From Pseudorasbora parva (taxonomy: Eukaryota; Chordata; Actinopteri; Cypriniformes; Gobionidae): a stretch of DNA of 64,000 nt. Positions 36,421 to 48,553 of the stretch are shown in pieces (the stretch's first letter is position 1; the number at the start of each line of letters is the position of its first letter). Below the pieces are notes generated by a model. That model searched no databases. It was not told the DNA's origin and worked only from the letters and a program-made list of their open reading frames with translations. A program made the translations under genes and the position numbers. The stretch is from positions 26,455,274 to 26,519,273 of the forward strand of contig NC_090182.1 of assembly GCF_024679245.1 (NCBI RefSeq), read 5' to 3'.

Positions 36421-37224
36421 GTACATTTTTTACATATCACACATGAACTCGGTTGCTGGCCACATTTGTACCGTTTAATGTTTTCAATGGATAAATGTGT
36501 TGTGGAATATTTGATTTCTTTCAATGACAGGATTTTATGACAGACCAGTCAGGACAGATATTAGCTTTAAAGAACATCAGGTGCAATGACTTGTGAGCAG
36601 AGGATATGAGGTAACATTAAGGTCACCATTAAAGAGTCATGTCAGTTTATGAGGCGGCAAACGGTTGATGGGCTGTATTACAGCGGCAGGCCTGAATCTC
36701 GAGGTGGCAGACATCACACCTACTCACAAAAACAGACAGAGAACAAGAGAGAAATATGATGGCATGCTGATGGAGAAGGAATGGAGTGTGAGAGAACTGC
36801 TGATTTACAAATCACGTTGCTAACATCTGCACTTGTCACCTTCACAAGAAAAGACAAACTAAGTCCTGTGTGAATGCTAACATTTGAACCAAAAGCACCT
36901 GCGTACATGCATATTGGTTTTGGGCTTCAAACATCTTGAATAACTATTAATTTGCTCGGGTTTTATCTGATGAGTAAGTGTTATTTGTTTTTACTAGTCT
37001 CAGCCTCAGATGGTACATCTGAACTCAGTTCAGATGTTTCAGCCTTTTAATTCTGAAGTTTTAATTCTGGTTGGCTGGCTTATGCAACTTCTAGGAGGTT
37101 TTTTGCAGTTTAAAAAGGATTGGGCTACATACAGTTGCCATTTTAAGAAAAACAAAAAAACTGATCACTGGATTTGCTAAAATTAGTGGCATCAGAGATT
37201 TTTGTTGTTATTGTTAAATATACA
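36421..37224. other. Non-coding stretch
   Basis: No gene or bounded repeat. Confidence 0.35.
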
Positions 37225-38142
37225 CTGTGCACTATTTTTGCAGTAAAATATAAAAAAAACACTAGGCCAGTGTTATATATTTTGTTCAGTTGAGTTCTTA
37301 CAATTTCCAGAATGTTTCCAACTATTTATAAATTGTGAGAAAATTTCTTTTGTAACCTACAAGGAGCTGGGACATCTGAGGGGATAAGGCAAATGGCAAA
37401 AACTTTTGATGCAAATCAAAGTTTGAATCTGTCTTTTGCCAAACTCACTCCCTTTTCCTCTCACATATCAAATCGGAAAGGCATTTATTTTTAATAAAAA
37501 TTAATACAATATACCAAAAGTGGAGTTACAATTTCCAGAATGTTTCCAACTATTTATAAATTGTGAAAAAAATTATTTTTTAACCAAGGAGCCGGGACGT
37601 CTGAGGGAATCGCCTGTCAATTCATATCTGTCATCATATCTGTTACCCTCTTTTTTTGTTTGTTTTTCTCAAAAATGCTTTACTCTTAGCAGTGTGAACA
37701 AGTGTCACAGCAGCCGCCGAGTGAACGCACAGAGTATCGTCATAACACAATTTTACTTAAATTCATTTAATATGATAAACAGAGCTGCGTTACCTCATAC
37801 TCATGACCAGACATTTCGGAAATGTCACCTGCAACTGTGTCCCATCATAATAAAAGTCCTGTTGCTCGTGGGACAATAATCTTGTTTGCATAACAATCGC
37901 TCCAGCGGCCTTGCTCAGCTCCACAACACTCGGTCCAGCTCTGCTTCATACTGCATTAACGTTAATAACCACATCCATGAACATGATTTCTGCCTGAGTC
38001 CTATCCCGATTCTTTCCCACCGGCTGTGAGGTGAAGACCACATGTCCCAAGATTCTGAACTTAAACTTGGCGTCATCAAACTACACCTTTGTTTTGAATT
38101 GGCGCCCTCTAGCAGATGGAAAAATTACATAGTGCAGCTTTT
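37225..38142 (+). repeat. Dispersed repeat family D, copy 2, with internal duplication
   Basis: Homologous to 28004-28692. An ~83-bp piece is present twice (37298-37382 and 37526-37607), separated by a 143-bp module (37383-37525) that also occurs alone at 40329-40468. Outside this, copies 1 and 2 are collinear. Confidence 0.7.
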
Positions 38143-38144
38143 AC

Positions 38145-38168
38145 TCCAAAAAAAAAAAAAAAAAAAAA
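38145..38168 (+). repeat. Poly-A tract
   Basis: Run of more than 20 A directly after the family D copy. Confidence 0.9.
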
Positions 38169-38739
38169 TTGTTTATTGAAATAAATTTGAAAGAAATTAT
38201 ATATTTAAAATGAAAATCTTTTAAACATTTTTTTATAGAAATAATGATAAAATAACACTTGAATTCCATTTAAAGTATATCCACTGTTATCTTGTAAGCA
38301 TTTTTGTATTCATTCTTTTATGGGGTTTTCTGCAATGTTGATTACGTGTCATAATCATGGATATTTCCATGCCTACCTTATGTATTATATTGTTACTCAT
38401 GTAGATAAATCCAACTGTAAACAGGACATAAATGAATCTACATGTTTTTGCCAGAATAAGCAGACTTTTTGGTGCAGTACACAGCAGAGGTGGTTGAATA
38501 TGCCAAAATTCAGTTTTACCCACTTCTCAATCTGTTCACCGCATTTTCACCTTTTTTGTTCTTTGCTCTCTTTGTAGCTCAAATGCCTCTTCTTGCTGCA
38601 CATGTACTCTTATTGACCTCCTGAGGTTCATAAAGACACTGCAGTGCTCTGCTGTACACGAAAGCGTGTGCAGTTCTTTTGAGGTGTTTTTTGTTCTACC
38701 TTGACATCATCTCTCATCTTATCTCTGAGGAGCCCTAAG
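38169..38739. other. Non-coding stretch
   Basis: Nothing specific. Confidence 0.3.
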
Positions 38740-39060
38740 TTGATTATTACAGTTACAAGGTTGTTATCATGGCTGCTCTAAGAATAACAAAGACCCTGCG
38801 GGAATCTCTATCCACAGCTGGATGGGGCTCTGAAATCGCCTCCCCCTGACCCCCCCATCCCCCTCACTCCCCTCCTCCATTTTGAATCAGCAATTAGCTG
38901 CTGTTCTTCACCAGATCCATCTAGAGCAAATGGAAGGAATGGCATGAATTGACGTGGCAAGAATGAATTAGCTGGCAGGATTACTAGTGTTTGATTGGGA
39001 ATGTCTGAACAGACTTCATTATGGATAACCTTTATAAAGCCTGTGCAGCAAGACACACTA
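38740..39060. promoter_or_regulatory. Candidate conserved non-coding element 5
   Basis: Contains CAGCAATTAGCTGCTG, ATGAATTAGCTGGCAGGATT and TTGACGTGGC in a non-repeat block with a C-rich insert (CCCCCTGACCCCCCC at about 38840). Enhancer-like texture only. Confidence 0.3.
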
Positions 39061-39697
<637 letters not shown>

Positions 39698-39699
39698 AC

Positions 39700-39965
39700 A
39701 CGTTTTTCTAGCCTAGTGGGGACTTCAACCTGAATGCACACATACTCATGGGGACTCGTGTCACTGTGGGGACCTAAATTGAGGTCCCCATGGGTACAAC
39801 GGCTTATTAATCATACAGAATGAGTTATTTTGAAAATGTAAAAATGCAGAAAGTTCTGTGGGATGGGTAGGTTTAGGTATTGTGGCAGTGTAGGGGGGAT
39901 AGAATATATGGTTTGTACAGTATAAAAAACAGAAAGTAGTCCAGAAACCATAGTCCCCAGAAAGA
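39700..39965 (+). repeat. GTGGGGAC/GGTAGGTTTA repeat family, forward copy
   Basis: AGTGGGGACTTCAACC, TGAGGTCCCCATGGG, GATGGGTAGGTTTAGG and TTTGTACAGTATAAAA, in the order typical of a highly repeated teleost sequence. It abuts the GT tract, as the reverse copy abuts a CA tract at 20621. Confidence 0.65.
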
Positions 39966-40328
39966 TGCACCAGACGTGCGTGTGTGTGTGTTTGTGTGGC
40001 ATCAATGTTTGGACATGGAGCTGGTTACCCAGCACGCATGCCATGCCGCTTTTTATTGGTAACATTTGGCATTATCAAGATACATAAATATCATTCCATT
40101 GCATTATTATACATTATATTCAACATTATATGTCGTCAGACGTCAGACGTATTACATGGACGTCAGAAGCAAAAAATGTTGGTGTGTCGTTCCCCTACTA
40201 AACTATTTTTAAAGGAGTAGATGACTCTTATATTAAGTGCAAGTAATCCACATTGTCTAAAGGAAACGTCTGGTTGGGACAGTCAAATTTACAGAAGACA
40301 CCAAGTTATTTACAATGGCAATAGTGTA

Positions 40329-40468
40329 GGGATAAGGCAAATGGCAAACAGTTTTGATGCAAATCAAGGTTTGAATATGCCTTTTGCCAAACTCACTTTT
40401 CCCCTCACATATCAGATCGGAAAGGCATTTATTTTCAACAAAAATTAATACAATATACAAAAAGTGGA
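40329..40468 (+). repeat. Solo copy of the GGATAAGGCAAATGG module
   Basis: About 140 bp nearly identical to 37383-37525, from GGATAAGGCAAATGGCAAA to AAAAGTGGA. Its flanks here are unrelated to family D. Confidence 0.75.
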
Positions 40469-40587
40469 CCCAGCGTTGGGTCAAGCGTTTAACGTGTGTT
40501 TAATATTAAAGTGTTTATTGGTTAGGGGTAAGTGAACAGACATGAATTAGAGACGTGAGTTAAAAGTGAGTGGGTCCCATATCATTG

Positions 40588-40987
40588 GTCTTAAAAAGTT
40601 GGTGTTTCACCCACATGGTGCTATGTGGAACCCATAAGAGGTGCCATATCGCATTTTATTTCTTCCTCAATAATGGTGCTAGACGGTACCAACAGTAGTT
40701 ATTTGGCATGTAAAGAATCTTTTAAAAGGCCTTGAAAGGTTCTTTGTACAGCAGTGGTGCTGTATAGTACCTTTACCACCCCAAAGAACCGCTGAAGAAC
40801 CATACAGGGGCTTAACAGGAAACTGTGCTATATAGCACCTCAGTCATCCCAAAGAACTGGTGAATAACCGCTGAAGAACCACTGAATCAGATTTGCTGCT
40901 ATACAGCACTGAAAGTGGTTCCCCTATGATTACCAGCCAAATAACCACTTTTAGTACTATATAGCACCGTTTTTTTTTTAAAAGAGT
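40588..40987. mobile_element. MITE with GTGCTATATAGCACC motifs
   Basis: Contains repeated GTGCTATATAGCACC-like palindromes and AAAGAACC(G/A)CTGAAGAACC phrases. Ends TTAAAAAGTTGGTG and CACCGTTTTTTTTTTAAAA are inverted. Typical fish MITE, non-coding. Confidence 0.6.
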
Positions 40988-42163
40988 GTACAATACATAA
41001 TGTTGCACTTTTGAATTGCAATATATTTACACACCTAGTATTATCAAAATATTTTATGAGTCTGTCCACTCTGGTCAACCTATCAGACTAAGTGGGGCAC
41101 TTTCCTTCAATGTGTCTAATAAATGATCAATATGTATAAAAATAAAAAAATTATATTTTAGCTTTGGTGTAGACAATCATGGACATGCACTGTTTCCTGT
41201 ACATTTGACTTAACTTGATGTGAATATATTTATGTGTGTGTCTCGGGTTATTTATATTGCTAGAGTTAATCAAACCGATAGCATACTTTCTTGAGGACCC
41301 TTTCTTGCTGTATGTCAGACATTCAGTGGTCAGTGGTACAGATTGCAGTCGGCCCAAATCACTGTGACTTTAATACAGATGAGTTTGTGTTTAATCACAC
41401 CTGTACCACACCTGTTTGCTAAATTTGAATAATGTTAAAAAGAGAAACAAGACATGAGGTTTGTATATCCTCTAAGCGTTCTGTCTGCATGTTATCATCA
41501 CTATTTGTCCTCACGCTGGACTGTGAGGATAAGCTCTCTGACAATCACTGATGCTAATTTAGAATGATACTCTTTAAAAAAAAAAACTAAACAGGCTGCA
41601 TTTTAAAGTGTCTTGAAAACTCATCGAAAAGGAGGGAATACACTACGTAACTTATCAAATCTGAACAGTATGCTGAGTTTGTAAATTATTTCAGGGGAAA
41701 AAGCGGGCATCATATACTAAACAAATCACACAACTAGACTTTTGAATAATTTCAAATTAACAACACGCAGGAACACATGACTCTTTGCTAGATGCATGAC
41801 AAATGAAACCGTGTTTTAAAATCACCTAAAAATACCAAACCTGTTTGATGTCCTCTGACTGGATGGAATCAGAGTCTGTTTACCACGACCGATTTTGCAG
41901 AGAATCTCAAACTCAGACGGCCCAAAATCTGCAGACTGGAGACTTTCGAAAACGTTGACTGTAAGTCAGGGCAAAAGTCTTGTAGTGTATTCCAGTCACT
42001 CAGCCTCATAAGATGTTCTTTATAATCAAATTCTAAGCCACTACAGCATGTGCCATTCTCAGAAAAGGCAATTGAAGAATGCATTGCGAGCCCAGCCCAG
42101 TGAACAATAAATACAAAAAATGGATATTTATATTTCAGATGTTATAAATAAATTTGTATATAA
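40988..42163. other. Non-coding stretch
   Basis: No gene or bounded repeat. Confidence 0.35.
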
Positions 42164-42171
42164 GTTACTAT

Positions 42172-42805
42172 TAGGGCCGGGACTCGATTAAAAAAATTAA
42201 TCTAATTAATTAGAGGCTTTGTAATTAATTAATCGTAATTAATCGCATTTTAATTGCATATAAATATTTGACCTGAGAACAATGAGAAGTAATTTTTCAC
42301 ATGTATTTTTAGTATACCATTGAATAATGACTGAATACATAAGCTTAATCAACAAAATATTGTTTATTTATTTCAGTCCAGCAGACCAGCGCAATGTTTG
42401 CCATTAAGTTTAGCAAAAGCATATTTGTGATATTTGAGGCTCGATGTGCTGCGGTGATACGCAAATTCCTTGTTGTATAGCTTGCTCACAACCATGCTCT
42501 TGACGACGCTTCCATTCTTTCGTTTTTTTAAAACAAAATTTCCCATACTCGGGGCCAAGCAAAGCAGTCTCATCAGCTTCTTCGTTCCATAGCTTCGTTC
42601 ATGTTCACATGGTTTGTTGTTGTCGTGACTCCGGAGCGCTAGTTGGTGTTCCAGTATAATTGGTCCGTCGAAACTCATTCATTGAAAAACGTTCCGCGGT
42701 GCAAAAATAAGTGTGGTATTTTTTTTTTTTTTTTGCGTAATTAATTAACGCGTTAAAGTCACGTAATTAATTAATCTTAATTAACGCGTTAAAGTCCCGG
42801 CCCTA
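42172..42805 (-). mobile_element. hAT element, 634 bp, perfect 8-bp duplication
   Basis: GTTACTAT is duplicated exactly (42164-42171 and 42806-42813). Ends TAGGGCCGGGACT and AGTCCCGGCCCTA are perfect inverted repeats, followed inward by AT-rich AATTAATTA stretches that also pair. It carries a minus-strand BED-finger remnant, so it derives by internal deletion from an autonomous hAT. Confidence 0.93.
42373..42678 (-). pseudogene. hAT transposase N-terminus with degenerate BED finger
   Basis: 101-residue frame starting MSFDGPIILEHQL. The segment KEFAYHRSTSSLKYH matches the BED-finger region of hAT/ZBED proteins. The paired cysteines expected before it are replaced (SKLY where C-x2-C is expected), and the distal zinc ligands are out of register after KYH. 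The dimerisation and catalytic parts are absent. A BED finger would bind the element ends; this copy is unlikely to fold. Confidence 0.65.
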
Positions 42806-42813
42806 GTTACTAT

Positions 42814-43461
42814 ATATAGTATGAGTATAAACCAAGCATTCTGCGTTAGTTCAGGCAGGCAGGCTCCGCTATCAGCTGATTGAAAATGATTCGAACCCTG
42901 TTCATAACCCTGTGTAACCGAGCTCATCCTTAAACTTGTCATGTCATTCTGATGTCATTGATGCATGCTCTGTTCTCAATGGGGAGATTTACGTTGCGTT
43001 CCCAGTCTAAAAATGAGGGGTTTTCCCCAGTAGCTACAGCTTTTTTCCTTTTTTCGTTTTAACTCCTACAGTGGCTGATTTAGTCCAAGATTAACATGGC
43101 AATCCCCCTCTTCACATTCGACATGGTGCCATTGAATGTTAAAACGTGAAAGGCGAAGCTTGAATTTACGGGTATGTCCCTCTTTGGCTAATGTACTTTC
43201 AAGATGGAGGGGCAACATGGCGACCAGCATTTGAACCCCTCACCTGTATGTATTTTCAATGGTATATTATAAACTTACGAGAATACTTTATTACTTGAAA
43301 GAAGTAAATATACATTAATGAGCACATATATTTTTGAAAGAACTAAGTGTTTTTGGCTAAGAATAAACTAAAAAAGTTACACAGGGAACCTTAAAAAGTT
43401 TTTCTATGGTATTTTTGACTTGAGTGTATTGAAATCAGATTTGAACCTCCAGTGCAGAGTA
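42814..43461. other. Non-coding stretch
   Basis: Nothing specific. Confidence 0.35.
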
Positions 43462-43469
43462 TTATTTAT

Positions 43470-44046
43470 TAGGGGTGGGCGGATCGATCTAAATATCGAC
43501 AGTATTGATGGCAACACTGGTATTGGTATCAGATCGATACAGTTGTAACTGAATCGATATTTTAATTTAAACATCTCTCCTCTACGTTCATTTTACTTTG
43601 CTCGTATCTTCTACCTCTACAATCCTCAGCAAACGCTGCTTTCATATCCTGGCCCACTTTCCTACTCCTCCCCCTCCCGGCTGCTGCTCTGCTGTGATTC
43701 GTTGTTGTCGTCACGTGACTCACTGACACAACGCGCCGAGGAGCAGCGAACTGAGTGAGCGAAGCTGATAGCACATTGAATGAGAGGAAGAGAAGCGTTG
43801 TGTGGAGCTATTTTACGGCACTAAATGATAATACTGCAACTTGTGATACGTGTAAAAAGAGCATTCGATACTGTGGCAACACTAGAAACCTTTACAAACA
43901 CATTAAAAACACATGTAATGACGTACTGCTCTCCCTACACAATTTTTTTTTTAAAGTAAAAAGTATCGTATCGGTATCGACAATACTAACCCTATATGTA
44001 TTTGGTATCGGATCGATACCAAATTTTGCAGTATCACCCACCACTA
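43470..44046 (+). mobile_element. hAT element, 577 bp, perfect 8-bp duplication
   Basis: TTATTTAT lies at 43462-43469 and 44047-44054. Ends TAGGGGTGGGCGGATC and CAGTATCACCCACCACTA are imperfect inverted repeats. GATCGATAC-rich subterminal repeats (ATCGATAC/GTATCGAT) occur at both sides. It carries a plus-strand BED finger frame. Confidence 0.92.
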
Positions 44047-44063
44047 TTATTTATAGTATGTAA
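43755..44063 (+). pseudogene. hAT BED-type zinc finger fragment
   Basis: The frame encodes VWSYFTAL, then CDTCKKS, then NLYKHIKNTC, a good BED finger: C-x2-C followed by H-x4-C with the W and Y/F of the BED core. The frame opens at a GTG (43755) just after a stop and has no ATG before the finger, so a start or an upstream exon has been lost. Beyond the finger the frame runs into the right terminal sequence: the rest of the transposase is deleted. Confidence 0.7.
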
Positions 44064-44227
44064 CATGCTACATAAATAGAGTGCACCAAATTGGTTACTT
44101 GTGAGGTTCCGTGATGGTTAGGATGCTGCCTATGTAGGCAGCAATGTAGCTAGGTTTTGAAACAAAGTAAGGTTGATCATACTTCTATCAATGGAGTTTG
44201 ATCTTTTATATGCCAGGTCTCAAAAGT

Positions 44228-44460
44228 GCACAACTGTTTAAAAGTTTGGGGTCAGTAAGATATTTTGTCAAGTATCTAATTTTCAGCAAGGCTGCGTTTT
44301 TAAATAAAAAAAAAATATATATTAAAGTAATAATATTGAGAAATAATATTACAATTGAAAATAACTGTTTCCTATTTCAATATATATTCAAATGTAATCT
44401 GTTCCTGTGATGGCAAAGCTACATTTTCAGTGTCACATTATCATTCAGAAATCATTCTAA
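44228..44460 (+). repeat. Common cyprinid repeat (AAAAGTTTGGGGTCAGTAAG)
   Basis: AAAAGTTTGGGGTCAGTAAG, CTGTGATGGCAAAGCTA, CAGTGTCACATTATCATTCA and GAAATCATTCTAATATGCTG in canonical order mark a highly repeated cyprinid element. Confidence 0.7.
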
Positions 44461-45440
44461 TATGCTGATTTGGTCATATCAGCCATAACATATATTTGTT
44501 TAATTTTTTTTCTTTTTTGTGAGGTGCAGTAGGAAAGCAGATAACTGCCTGAAGTGAAGTTTTTATAAAGGACACACATCCACATGTCTGCCTGTTAATC
44601 AAAGATGCAGCTTCCTGCAGTGGATGACAACTGTTAAAGTTGCGTGTCATCTGCGGAGATATACCACTCACTGGCATCTTCATTTTCAGCAGGTTTTCTT
44701 TTTCCATGCCCAGCAATTTGCATTTATCATTTCTTTGGTATATCTTCATCACGGCGCAAAAAGATCAAGGACAGAGGTAATTGTCATTCCGTTTGTGTCT
44801 GCTAAAACTTCATCGACTGCATGCATATGGGAACTACGAGCTGTTATGAATAAGGTTCCACACTGAAGCCATGTTGAAGTTATGTGACCCTAGGCTGGGT
44901 AGGTCAGGATGTGGAATGATTTAAAGTGTGAACATTAAATTGGGCACTAAACAGTTGTGATCGCTATGAGCGTTGGGTCAAAGGGTCTCAAGTATTGTAA
45001 CAGATGCATGTTTTCTATGCATAGAGGTCAGAGTTCTAGGCATGAGAGTTACGGAAGGAATGAAGAGGCAACAGTTTTTAAGAGAGTGCTGATAGCAGTT
45101 GAGATGGTTCCCGTTTTCCCTAGCCGCCTGTTCCTGCTTTCTGCAGTAGTTGGGTCGTTGCTGGCTGACAGCTGAGAAATGATGAGACAAACTGAGGTGC
45201 CTTATAGCCTGCTGCTGAAGTGATGTGCTCGCTGAAGCTGCACAACCTCAGCCCTCATCCTCCTATCGCTCTTTTTAAGGGCCTGTCTGCCTGTCCTTTG
45301 GCTATTGATCAGTGCTGACTCAAGACTACATAGATACACATTCTACCAATAGACAGAATGAGTAAAACATAGATTTAATCTTGTGTATTGTTTTTCATCA
45401 GGTATATTGGTGCTACTCAGCATGACTCTGTAAACTTTTG

Positions 45441-45444
<4 letters not shown>
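44461..45444. other. Non-coding stretch
   Basis: No gene or bounded repeat. Confidence 0.35.
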
Positions 45445-45525
<81 letters not shown>

Positions 45526-45555
45526 ATGTATATATATATATGTATATATATATAT
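45445..45555 (+). repeat. (TA)n microsatellite
   Basis: Long TA tract with one TGTGTATG interruption near the end. Confidence 0.97.
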
Positions 45556-45687
45556 GTTTTTAATATGTTTTAAAATCGAATTTATTCTTATGGCAAAGCT
45601 TTTAGCGTCATTCCTCCAGGCTTCAGAAATAGATTTGGTAATAGACACATTTCTTATTATCATCAATGTTGAAAACAGTTGTGCTGC

Positions 45688-45693
<6 letters not shown>

Positions 45694-45778
<85 letters not shown>
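45694..45778 (+). repeat. (AT)n microsatellite
   Basis: Uninterrupted AT tract of about 80 bp followed by a T18 run. Confidence 0.97.
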
Positions 45779-45782
<4 letters not shown>

Positions 45783-46090
45783 TTTTTTTTTTTTTTTAAA
45801 CAATTTTTTTGATAAAAGAAAATGAATGAACAGCATTAATTAGATTTTTTTGGATATTTATCTGTCAATTTTGGTACATGTAATGTATAATGTATTTATT
45901 GTATTATAAAATAATTCATTATTAATACAAAGATTTTAATATGCTAAGAAATTGTATACCAGACAGAATATAACCTTGTTGAATTTTTTTTTTTTTAACT
46001 TATGTTGTTTTACACATTTATTCCTAATACTGAAATACACTTATTTTACAATAGGTTGCAATTAGTTGTGTTTAGATTAAATAGCACATT
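45779..46090. other. AT-rich non-coding stretch
   Basis: Only poly-T runs. Confidence 0.4.
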
Positions 46091-46604
46091 TAGTTTAGAA
46101 ATCTGGACGCACCCTAGCGGCAGCAAATCTAATCTGCCCGCGAGTGTCGTCTAGCAACTCTCAATACCCTTCTGAGCTGTATTTGCCTAACTCTTGCCGG
46201 ACCAATCACATCGTGTATAGAGTCTGTGGGCGGGGCCATAATGACGACGGCCGAGTTGCGTTTGCATGCTTCTAGTAAACACAGAAACTGGCGAACGGCG
46301 GTCTTTCGAATTAGCTTTGACCGCAACTCTGGAAGACTTAGAGTTGAGCTTTTCTCTGAGAAAAGAACAAAGAACGGCACTGAAGTCATTCTTAAAAAGG
46401 GAGTTTTGCTGACCAGATACGGTGAATGTTTAATCTGTCAACAAGCTCTGTTTCACCTTCGTTGCTCTGGTTGGTGGTAGCGCTATCCTATCGTGTGCAG
46501 AGGGAGTTTGAAAGACAACCGTTTATCCCGCCCCTCGGATTGAGCCCTGTCTATGATGAGTTTCCAGACCAAACATCTTGATGTGGGTCTGGCTTTTCAG
46601 GCTA
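46091..46604 (-). mobile_element. TAGCCT-ended MITE, most complete copy
   Basis: Ends TAGTTTAGAAATCTGGAC and GTCTGGCTTTTCAGGCTA form imperfect inverted repeats. Internal landmarks CACCCTAGCGGCAGCAAAT and CCGCCCCTCGGATTGAG are shared with the copies at 214 and 55350. At 514 bp and uninterrupted, it serves as the reference for those copies. Its open frames on both strands are repeat sequence. Confidence 0.75.
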
Positions 46605-46955
46605 ACATTTAGTTGCTTTACATTAATCTTTGGAAGGCATGCAATGCCTAAATGACATATTTCTTTAAATGTACAAATAAAAATGTTCTAAATTAAATCT
46701 ATAGCTACATTTGTCATTAGTGTTTTTTGTGACTTTGTTTTATGACTTTTTAAGGAGAACGTTATGGTGGGACCACCAATGGTGGTGTTTTACTGTAACC
46801 AGCTAAATGCTATAATATGACAAATGCTTTACAGATAACATCTGCCTGTGTCCTCGAAAGGTCGCTGGTTGAGATTAAGTGTCTCCTCAAGATGTACTTA
46901 TCTTCATTGTGAAGAAAGTGGTTGCAGATTTCAAATAGAAGCACTTCTCACATAA
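46605..46955. other. Non-coding stretch
   Basis: Nothing specific. A weak tRNA B-box-like phrase at 46862 was rejected. Confidence 0.35.
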
Positions 46956-47385
46956 ACTATATTGTCAAAAGTATTGGGGGGTTAGGGGTTGGGCTTGGCC
47001 CCTTATTTCCAGTGAAAGAAACTCTTCTTGCTTTAGCATACAAAGACATTTTGGACAATTTCATGATCCCAACTTTGTGGGAACAGTTTAGGGATTACCC
47101 CTTCCTGTTCCAACATGAATGCACACAGTGCACAAAGCAAGGTTCATAAAGAAATGGATGAGCAAGTTTGGTTTGGAGTAGCTTGACTGGACTTCACAGA
47201 GTGACGTCAACCTGATAGTACACCTTAAGAATGAATTAGTGAAGACTGTGAGCCAGGCCTTCTCATCCAACACCAGTGCCTCATCTCACATATGCGCTTC
47301 TAGAAGAATGTTCAAAAATTCCCATAAGCCCTGAGCCTTCCCAGAAGAGTTGAAGCAGTTATAGCTGTAAGGGGTGAGGCTGTTC
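46956..47385 (+). mobile_element. Tc1-like relic (ACTATATTGTCAAAAG family), internally deleted
   Basis: The left end, AACTATATTGTCAAAAGTATT, is the terminus of a widespread fish Tc1 family. It is joined directly to the C-terminal third of a transposase. That frame contains GLGPL, DILDNFMIPTLWEQF and PFLFQHE, where catalytic QHD has become QHE, then breaks at a stop at 47149. Later sequence, out of frame, still resembles the C-terminus as far as a LPRRVEA-like stretch (about 47337-47360). The right terminus is missing. Old and inactive; a different family from the elements at 25204 and 48554. Confidence 0.8.
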
Positions 47386-48054
47386 CTTGTTCCTTTAAGA
47401 TAATATTGATACGATACATACATGAAAAATATTGTTCATACCTATTCATGATCTCATTGCATAACTGTATTAGTCAATTGCCATGAACTCAATTCCTAGC
47501 TAAAGCATTTTATTTTACAGAAATCAACTCAGTGAGTTGAAATCCCATTAGGCCATATGTGGCATGCACAGTAACCTCCACTTCTCTCACAGAAGTGTCC
47601 TCCTCAGGTGACCTCAGGTTCAGAGCACTGACATTAATAAGGGTAGTGATGTAAAACCTTGACATACATCTGGAGGGAGAGGCAGGGAAACAACCGACTG
47701 AAACACAATTTAATGCTTCCATGCTCCTGCTGCGCCAGAGGTCACCATCAAATGAAAAGAACTTGCCGTTTTCCTCCTTTCTCGCTCATCAGATCTGCCC
47801 AAAACTAAGAGATCAGCTGTGTGTATCACTCAGGACAGCAGCTGGGGGGTGGGTGATGGGGCTGGGGGGGCTCTATTAATGACCAAGTGTTTGCCAACCC
47901 AGCATTCACAGTTATTTTGTCTGGCTTGTTTGATGGGAGACCAGAGTTAAACTAGTAAAATGCAAGGTCTACAGTTGTTTGTCTAAAGCAGATTAAAGTA
48001 TTTGGTCCTGTTGCATAGTTGTTAGAAAAGCCCAAAAGTCAAGTTAAGCCAATT
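47386..48054. other. Non-coding stretch with G-quadruplex-like run
   Basis: 47844-47870 holds four G runs of 6, 3, 4 and 7 separated by 1-4 bases on the + strand. No gene. Confidence 0.45.
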
Positions 48055-48115
48055 CAAATTTATTTCTATTGCGCTTTTCACAGTACACACGGTTTCAAAG
48101 CAGCTTTACAGAAGA
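48055..48115 (+). repeat. Common fish repeat (TTTCAAAGCAGCTTTACAGAA)
   Basis: AATTTATTTCTATTGCGCTT and TTTCAAAGCAGCTTTACAGA occur in canonical spacing for a highly repeated fish element. Confidence 0.6.
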
Positions 48116-48553
48116 TCATATTTTTTGGACCCTATTGTAATTTCTCTGTCTGTTATTATTATTTCCCTAAATGAATCACATTTTTGAGGGCCTAAACATG
48201 CTTGAAAACTCATGAAACTTTGCACACGCAAAGGAAGGTTGGTTGTTGTAACTCGGGCATAAAATGTCAGATCTGCCCCAAACGTCATGTTTTATTAGAG
48301 TCCTGGGGTCTCATTTATAAAGCTTGCGGACGCACAAAACAGTGCTGGAAACGTACGTACGCCAGTTCCCACATAAAGGTTGTGATCTATAGAAAAACAA
48401 ACTTGATGGGAGAATGTGCGCACCTTTACGTAAACTTTGAGCTGTGTGTACCGTATTCTGGAGACAAAGGAAATTGGCGACACAGATGTTGAGATTGTGA
48501 ACTGAAGTTAGAACTGTAGAAAATAAATGTGAGAAGAACGATTATGAGAATTA

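Noticed and set aside
46850..46880. tRNA/SINE B-box-like GGTCGCTGGTTGAGATT
   Set aside because: No A box at the right spacing and no cloverleaf; not called as tRNA or SINE.
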